A stretch of 64,000 bases of DNA from Eleusine coracana subsp. coracana (lineage: Eukaryota > Streptophyta > Magnoliopsida > Poales > Poaceae): the NCBI GenBank assembly GCA_032690845.1, contig CM064417.1, positions 11,748,501 to 11,812,500 of the forward strand, given 5' to 3'. Position numbers and translations under genes: made by a program. Each line of letters opens with the position of its first letter. Positions within the stretch are counted from its first letter, which is position 1. Shown in pieces: positions 56,901 to 64,000 of the stretch. The notes beneath the pieces are model-generated. The model saw nothing but the letters and a program-made list of their open reading frames with translations, did no database searches and was not told where the DNA came from.

Positions 56901-58427
56901 AGCAACAACATAATTATTTCAGACCCCAATCTTCACATTTTGCCCACTCTAGTGATCAACAACCTTAGTATACATTCCACCATTCGTGAAGAAATCATTG
57001 CTGCATAGAAGAATGATATTGGTTTGATTTATATCCGTCAAAACATTAAAAATGGTAGAGCAAAATGTTTCACCCAAGACTCGGACGGTACTCTGTCGTT
57101 CAATAACCGTTTAGTAGTACCAAAAGACTTTGACCTTCGATGGAAAATTCTAGATGAAGCACATCACTCCAAATACACTATTCACCCAGGAAGTAATAAA
57201 ATGTACCAAGATCTGAAAAAGAATTTTTGGTGGACAAGAATGAAGCGAGAAGTTGCTCGGTATGTTGCGGAATGTGATACCTGTCAGAGAGTTAAGGCTA
57301 ACCATTTAAAATAGGTCGGATTACTTCAACCATTAAAACTTCCTGCCTGGAAATGGAAAGACATCAACATGGATTTTATTGTTGGCCTCCCTCTCACTTT
57401 ACGTAAGCATGATTCGATTTGGATCATTGTGGATAGACTCACAAAGTCTGCTCATTTCTTACCGGTCAACAATACATACAAGATGAAACAATATGCAGAA
57501 CTATATATACCAAGAATATTATGCCTTCATGGAGTACCTAAAACTATTATTTCAGATAGAGACTCGTAGTTCATTGTTCGTTTCTGGGAACAGCTGCATG
57601 CATCTTTGGGTACAAATTTAATTCGTAGTTCTGCTTACCATCCCACTACCGATGGACAAACTGAGCGTGTCAACCAGATATTGGAAGATATGCTTAGAGC
57701 ATGTGTCTTAGCACATAGTGGTAACTGAGATGAGTACCTCCCTTATGCTGAATTTTCGTATAACAACAGTTACCAGGAGAGTATAAAAATGTTGCCATTT
57801 GAAGCACCCTATGGTCCATGTTGTAGAACCCCTCTGAACTGGTCTGAACCTGGAGAAAGAGTAACATTTGGTCCTGATCTTGTAAAGGACGCTGAGGAAA
57901 AAGTTTGTACCATTCAGGCAAATCTTAAAGCTCCAAAATGTCATTAAGAAAAGTATGCAAACCGATGTCGTAGACCATTATATTTCAATAAGGATGACTA
58001 CGTCTATCTCCGAGTGTCGCCTATGAAAGGCATCCAATGTTTTGGAGTCAAGGGAAAATTAGCTCCCCGATATATTGGCCCATTCAAAATTCTGGAACGG
58101 TGTGGAAATGTGGCATACAAGCTGGAGCTACCTGCTAATTTGTCTGGAGTTCATAACACCTTTCATGTCTCCCAACTGAAACGGTGTCTCAAACCACCAA
58201 TAGATGTCATCTAGGAGGACTATGACCAACCTCAACCACACCTCACATACTCCGAACAACCAATAAAAATCCTCGATGAGAAAGAACGCACAACCCGCAA
58301 CAGAACAATCAAATTTTATAAGGTACAATGGAGTAACCATTCTGAAGATGAATCCACTTGGGAATCTGAAGAATTTCTGAGTACACATTACCCGGAATTT
58401 TGGTCGTCATTTGCAGGTATATTTTGA
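53925..58427 (+). pseudogene. Chromovirus gag-pol with chromodomain, inactivated
   Basis: Order of parts: gag (MVHTRNQEEP..., FLGTHPPTFKRAREPLEADHWL; frameshift near 54240; ALRGMNATLKKRL-type end), zinc knuckle CYNCGRTGHFAKNC (54934-54975), protease (AIFYSGATHNF at about 55144-55176), reverse transcriptase (55620 to about 56200), RNase H (about 56490-56880, YTDHKSLKYIFTQ), integrase (HHCC finger near 57160-57300; MDFIVGLPLTL; ERVNQILEDML), and a chromodomain (58255-58400, PIKILDEKERTTRNRTIKFYKVQW). Frameshifts lie near 54240, 55890 and 56690, with more than ten stops. The protease active Asp is Tyr (TAT 55153-55155) and the reverse transcriptase FIDD motif reads FIND (AAT 56090-56092). Confidence 0.9.
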
Positions 58428-58478
58428 CCTCCGTACTTGCCTCTAGTTTGCCTTGTTCATAATCTCGGGATGAGATTT

Positions 58479-58495
58479 CTTTAAGGAGGGAGGGT
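58479..58495 (+). promoter_or_regulatory. Polypurine tract of the chromovirus
   Basis: TTTAAGGAGGGAGGGT directly before the LTR start TGTGACACCC. Confidence 0.85.
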
Positions 58496-61400
58496 TGTGA
58501 CACCCAAGTGTCTCGTTTCTACTTAACAAGCATGAAGAGCACAAATTATAGCTAAAGTGAAACATAAAATGATAGAGTCCCCACCCAATTTGAATTATTT
58601 ATAGACAAATAAAAACCCTGCAAACAAGATTATGAGGCAAGTTAAAAATTTTCTATACAACATAAGCTAAGTAATTACATAATTATTACAGGAATGATAA
58701 AATAGAATTTTAGAAATTAATTAAGCACTTTACCATATTTGGAAATGCATAAATAATTAATTTAAGCTTAAAAACCTATTTAATTCAAATATTAATTTTT
58801 AAATAATTATAATCTAAATGAAAAATTGGTCTTCACTATAGTGTTCAATACATCATAAATATCACCTACACCAAATTTCATGATTTTTGAACGCCCCTAG
58901 CTATATTATTTCGAATTAACTCAAACTAGGGACCAAATTGTAATGATCAGAAAACTTGAAGGGGCGTAGTGCAAAAAACTTCTGCTTTCTTCTCCATTGG
59001 GCAAACGCAGCTCCACCGGCGCACGTCACGGCCTGCACACCCCGACCCGGGACTCGGAGCTGCTACAACGCGTCAAAGCCCGCCCCGTCCCATCCGCCAC
59101 CCCCGTTTTTCCGCTTCCCAACCGTGACACGCTCCAAGACGACGCACACCCCAGTTACTTTCGCCCTGCCCAACACCGACGCATCTCATCGCCGTGTCGC
59201 TCAGCCTCCTGGCGTCCGACCGCTCCTGTCGCCCCGACAGCACGCAACCAGTGCACGCAGCCACTGGCCTCCCGTGCCGCCCAACCCTGGCATCACTCAG
59301 TCATTAAAAGCACCCCCCTGCCTCTACCCATCCCCGTGGGCCCTGTTTCGCCATTATAGTTGAAGCTCGAAGCTCAGGTTTTGCTCCGCCGCCAGCATCT
59401 CCTGGCCAAGGATAGCACCGCAGAACACCGCGCGTAGACCCTTCCCTCCTCTTCGCGCAAGTCCAAAGTCTGACCCTAGCCTGAGCCCGCCCAATTGCAG
59501 AGGGAACACCGATGACCTCGTTCTACGCAACTCCGGCCGCAACATGAAATTCACCATCTTCGGTGAGCATCCTCGCCCCGTTTCTTCTTTTTCTGTTGTG
59601 CAATGTCTCTGCGCACTCACCCATCGTTTGCCATCGTCTCCCCGCCCCTAGGTCGCCAGAAGTAAGGTTTTTCCCCAGCCAGTTGCCTCTGCTTCACCGT
59701 GTCCGAGCCGCATCGCCGATGAGCATCGTCTTCTGGCCCTCCCTGACGGACGCCGACATGATGCCGACCATCGCCGCTCCCCCGTGATGCTGTAGGAGCA
59801 AACCGCGCGCAATTTGCTGCCTCCCGGCTAAAACACGACACCGCCGAAGACCTCCTGTCCGCCGCCTCTCCTCAACGACTAACCTCCGGTGAGTTTTCCA
59901 CCTCGCGAACCCTGCCAATCTTCCCGCCTTGACGCGCCCACCATTTCTTTGTATCCGCGGCGAGCTTTCGGCCCACGTAGCACACTGTGGCGAGCCCTCC
60001 GGCCGTGCGCCACCACGCTCTGGCGATGCTGACTGGTAGCTGAGCTGGCGCCTACTGGCAGCCCACGTGAAGCCGACGTGGCAAGCCAATAACCACTCAG
60101 AAAGTCCAGAAAAACAGTCAAAACTTCTAAAAATCATAGCAAATTCATTTCAAATCCAGTTGACCTCAAACCAAGTTTGTTCGTTTCATAAAAATATGCT
60201 CTATTTTATTAAAAGGATAAAATTTTCAATAATTAATTTAACTTGTGCAAACACAAATTAAATCCTCATAAATTCAAGAAATGCAAATTAATTCTAATCT
60301 TTTGCATGCACTGTTATTTCATGTTATTACATCACCCTGAATTTTTGGTTAAATTAATTTTGCATTATTTCACACTCTATTATTTATTTGGTACTTTAGT
60401 TTATATAAATACTAGTAAACAAAATATTAATGGTCAGAAGCTATGACTTTACAAAAATGATCTTCATATAGGTCTCTGCTCACAATAAATCACTCAAGTC
60501 CAGTAACACCTTTTTACTATATTAATTGCATTAATTGTCCATAGAACTGTAATAACCCTTTTTAATTGATTAATACACATAAAATAATGAAACTCTAAAT
60601 TGCTTCTTCGAAGCATATAGCTTTAAGAACATATTAATAAGATTGTTGGCACTAAAACACTACTGCATTATGCATCCATCATATCATTGCATGTAACGGT
60701 ATTACGATAATACCGTTAACACATTTTCTATCATATAGGTAACGACAACCAGGAGCAAGAAGGGGTTTTTCAGAAGGATATTGACTTTCAGGAGAAAGAA
60801 GTAGAGGTTGCTAACACTAGTGTCAATCAAGGCAAGCCCCGGTTTGCATCCGCCTTTTTACAAAGTTGCTAGTTTAACATCACTACTAGTGTCTATATTT
60901 GATTGTTGCATTAAGTGAATAGGAGTTGATCGAAAACCCACTTTGCATGATACCCCAGATGACCTATATTACTATTATATGAGTCTTGGTAGGATCCGGT
61001 ACTGTACTGCTATGCTTAGTAATTGAATAATAGCGTTAGTTTTATTATTCATACTAAGAGGATGAACTTGATCACTAAATTTGAACTTAATGGAAATAAG
61101 TTTACTTTTGATGTTATGATCAGGCAGGGATAATGCATGCGTAGGTTTGCAGCAACATATGGGTGTTGGCTGCGGTAGTCCTGCCTTGTTGAACCTAGGA
61201 CCCGTTCGTTGTTGGCCCCTTGATCAAGTTTTGAACAGTACCGAATGCATGCTAGTTTATGGGCACTAGTAAACCAATGTAGCATTAAAAATTACTTGCA
61301 ATAGGATCGGTTAAGGTGCATTGGTTATTGACCCTTCTACTGCTTGAGTGGGCGGTTCATACCATGAAGTACTGTTGGTAGAACGGCATGCCCACTCGAT

Positions 61401-62219
61401 GTCACCATACCCGGTCTGAGGTGTAAGTTCTTTTATTGTGAAAGGTTGCCATATACGACCTTAATTGGTGCGTATGTGTCGTGTATCTTGGGTTTTTCCA
61501 GCTGGTGTAAAGCGATTGCAATTGCTGTCACTCGCAGTCATGAGTACCGCTTGGTCACTGAGTCATCACGTAGTTCACATGATACTATGAAAGTTGATTA
61601 TTTGCTTATTGCTGATTATTATTATTGCTGCTCTTATTTTGTATTTACTTCATATGTTGATTTTATTATTGATCTTGCTCCACTAAAGTTATATTTCTGC
61701 CCTACCCAATTAACTTTGCTAAATAAAATTTGGTAGAACTAATAGGATGCTTAGTACAAGTCTTTTTAAATAGCCATCCTATTAGAGCCAATGCATGTCT
61801 AGGTCTTTCAACGGGTAAGTCTTGCTGAGTAATTAGTACTCAGGCTTTATACCATTGTTGTTTTTCAGGCAATGAAGATATAGAATTGTCTGTAGATGTG
61901 ATGCCTTGGGACATGCAAGTCCCTGAGGGTTGGACTGCCCACTAGGAGTCTGATTTGCCGCCACAGTGATTGTTGCGTGCTGCTAGGGTAATGGTTCTCT
62001 GGGCATGAATCATTACTACCGTTGTATTGTCGAGAGCTCGTGGAACTTTTGTTATTTTGCTTCCACTGTTTTCGAACTATCCTAAATTTGTAATATTTCG
62101 CTACACTTTAGTACTCTATTTATGTAATAACTTAACTTAAAATGGACAAATGTTGTATTATCAAGTGTCTGCGTTATCAGCACCTTTGGGACCTCGATCC
62201 TCCAGGAAGGGACGCCTCA
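58496..62219 (+). repeat. 3' LTR of the chromovirus, 3.7 kb
   Basis: TGTGACACCC...GGACGCCTCA. The first about 480 bp are AT-rich. 58985-60080 is strongly GC-rich with leader-like CCGCC sequence and several overlapping ORFs on both strands, none recognisable. The remainder is AT-rich and matches the 5' LTR remnant from 60748. I treat the GC-rich block as LTR sequence, not as a gene. Confidence 0.85.
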
Positions 62220-63469
62220 GTCAATACCTACCACAGCATATGTGAATCAATATCTAAACCATAGGTATGCAATCCTAAATTTTAAATTTGGGTCAAGTGT
62301 TTTTCTTTTGGTTGGAGAGCTTTAAGTTGGTCATTTCATTCGCATAACTTTCACTTGTTTTCTAGCCTTTCTATTCATGCTTGCCTATTCTACACTAGAG
62401 TATGTGCAAACTTCGCATGGATATCCCACCTTTGAACCCATGTCTTTGTTGGTGTTGTCTATCCCTTGTCCACAACCTATAATATGAGTTTCTTGTCGAA
62501 GCCATTGCACTATTTCTATGGTTATGCACAAATTATCAAGATATCTTGCTCAAGACCAAGATTTCCATCACAAAACATCTCTGAAGACTTAATGAAGCAA
62601 AAAGGATAAAAAGAGACGAAGATGGAGAAAAGATAGGGTGGTGCCAACCGGCACCAATCCGTGTCAATCGGCACCGAGTACAAAATTTAAAAAACAAGAT
62701 CTCTGTTATCTTCAGAAACCAAGGCTTTGAGATTGTTGAAGGAAGGAACTTCAAGCTAAGATGGTATATCAAGTTGTAAGAAGAGATTTCAAAGAAATTA
62801 TTTGTGCATAAATTATTATCCTTCACATAAGTGCGTACTTCTACTTGAAACTCTATTTCTCCAACCATGTGTAATCCGGTAACGAGGAGCTCATTTGTGC
62901 CTTGGGATCACTCTTTGCCATTTGCACATGTCCACCTTTGCATAGCGTGTGTTTTCTCTCTCCTACATTTTGTTTTGAATGACCTTTTTGAAAATCTCTC
63001 TGTAGTTCCAACTTAGAAACTCACTTGACTTGAATTCTTAGATTTGCTAGAACATTTGCCATGCCAAGCTACTCATATAAGCCTCCACTAAATACTTGTA
63101 GAATAGGGATTCTTCATGGTTGTTTGAGAGGTTTGAAAGTTGAGTGTACATTTGACTTATGGTTTGAAGTTTTTAATTCTTGGTTGAGACATACTCTTTT
63201 AAGAAAACTTTTTAAGTACAAAACCTAACTTAAAGAGTGATTTGTTGGTTAGCTTTATGGATGGTGATACGTTGGAGCTTGCTATCTTTGATCTTTGAAA
63301 CTTATGAGCTGGATAATCAATGGAATACTCAACTAAATAAGCATGGGGGAGATACATGTGTCTTGATGATTGTGAAACCATATAACCTGATTGCAATGCT
63401 GATCTTTAATTAGGAGAATTTTTGTGTTTGGATTTGCTCGAGGACGAGCAAAAACTAAGCATGGGGGCG
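62220..63469 (+). other. 3' internal region of a further gypsy element
   Basis: No coding region is recognised. Near its end is GCTCGAGGACGAGCAAAA followed by CTAAGCATGGGGGCG, a purine-tract motif common before 3' LTRs of grass gypsy elements. The chromovirus seems to have inserted into or beside this element. Confidence 0.55.
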
Positions 63470-64000
63470 TGTTGGCGCTCATTATGACCACCTTTTAGCG
63501 TCAAATTCTCTTAATATATCGATGATGATTTAACATATTATATTGATTATTGCCACTAACCATGATATTTTGCTTATTTAGTGTCTTTTTGTATCTTTGT
63601 ATCTTTTTGTGTTTTTATGTTATTTTAGGTGAAACACAACATATAATAAAAGAGAGGAGAATTATCCATCAATGACAGGTTAAAACCTTAGCCCATGGCA
63701 CTTCAAGAACTCTTCGGACATCCATGAAGTCCAACACGCAAGGTCCAAACTCAACTGCTTGGTTTCCAAGTCTTCTAGAAGGATCACCCAAAATATTCTT
63801 GAAATCTGAGATTTTCGCGTAGTCCTGAACAGAAACATCTTGTGATGAGGATTTGGAGTTCAAGACGGCCTAAAATGAACTTTGGTTGAATACCAAAGTT
63901 GTAGATCTCTTCGAGGTATTTCCGCAATATATATGGATGACCTTATTTGGCTTTCGAAGCTAGGATATACGGGGCCCGCAATGAGTACTGCACAGAGGAG
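63470..64000 (+). repeat. Start of a gypsy 3' LTR, continues beyond the window
   Basis: TGTTGGCGCTCATTATGACC follows the purine tract CATGGGGGCG. The end is not in the window. Confidence 0.6.

Larger units (their letters stand above)
49826..62219 (+). mobile_element. Tekay-type Ty3/gypsy chromovirus, 5' LTR truncated
   Basis: A 5' LTR remnant (49826-51297), primer site 51300-51312, a long leader with an extra ORF, gag-pol ending in a chromodomain (53925-58427), a polypurine tract and a 3724-bp 3' LTR (58496-62219). The 1472-bp remnant of the 5' LTR aligns without length change to 60748-62219, so the first about 2.25 kb of the 5' LTR are lost. Long LTRs starting TGTGACACCC, the iMet primer site and the chromodomain fit the Tekay clade. 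Confidence 0.88.

Noticed and set aside
58956..59363. 136- and 121-codon ORFs on the + strand in the GC-rich LTR block
   Set aside because: Overlapping frames, Pro/Arg/Ser-rich composition caused by GC content, and no recognisable domain.

Overview
This is nuclear DNA of a grass (Poaceae). The evidence is a 13-exon plant kinase gene with GT-AG introns and a GC-rich first exon, a Tourist-like MITE, and a dense nest of plant Ty1/copia and Ty3/gypsy LTR retrotransposons. I cannot fix the species. No bacterial or organellar features are present.

Gene island, 1 to about 11 kb. On the + strand, 2793-7143 encodes a complete CBL-interacting protein kinase (CIPK, 459 residues in 13 phase-0 exons), with a TATA box and an ATG-free leader upstream. 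On the - strand, 8407-9729 is an intact single-exon gene for an uncharacterised protein. It has a Cys-rich PHD-like N-terminus and a low-complexity, Arg/Gly/Pro-rich, internally repeated tail. The two genes converge on a spacer holding a diverged tandem duplication. A decayed copy of the C-terminal half of the second gene lies at 10268-11006 and is joined in frame to a truncated copia integrase.

Retrotransposon block, about 11-64 kb. I see no ordinary host gene here. Pieces of a Sirevirus-like copia family (type 1: palindrome-rich LTRs of about 1.6-1.8 kb, tRNA-iMet primer site, multiple polypurine tracts) occur at 11.0-15.25, 26.0-31.9, 40.1-42.8 and 47.1-49.7 kb. A second Sirevirus-like copia element (type 2) spans 15806-38567 on the - strand with a perfect 5-bp duplication AGGCT. 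It has been invaded by a non-autonomous gypsy-like element (17027-20800, inside its 3' LTR), by gypsy sequence (about 25.1-34.7 kb), and within that by a type-1 copia element. A young internally deleted gypsy element (42785-47097, duplication CCCAA) sits inside a type-1 LTR. It carries a 565-codon ORF that splices the protease region to the end of pol.

Right end. A Tekay-type chromovirus (49826-62219, + strand) has a 3.7-kb 3' LTR, a 5'-truncated 5' LTR, an extra ORF before gag, and a gag-pol with chromodomain that is ruined by stops, two frameshifts in pol and active-site changes. The window ends in the 3' part and 3' LTR start of another gypsy element (PPT and LTR start near 63470).

Most retrotransposon coding regions are broken. 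The two host genes are the only ones I would call functional with confidence. LTR ends were set from TG...CA termini, adjacent primer sites or polypurine tracts, and target duplications read by eye. Divergence figures are by-eye estimates.
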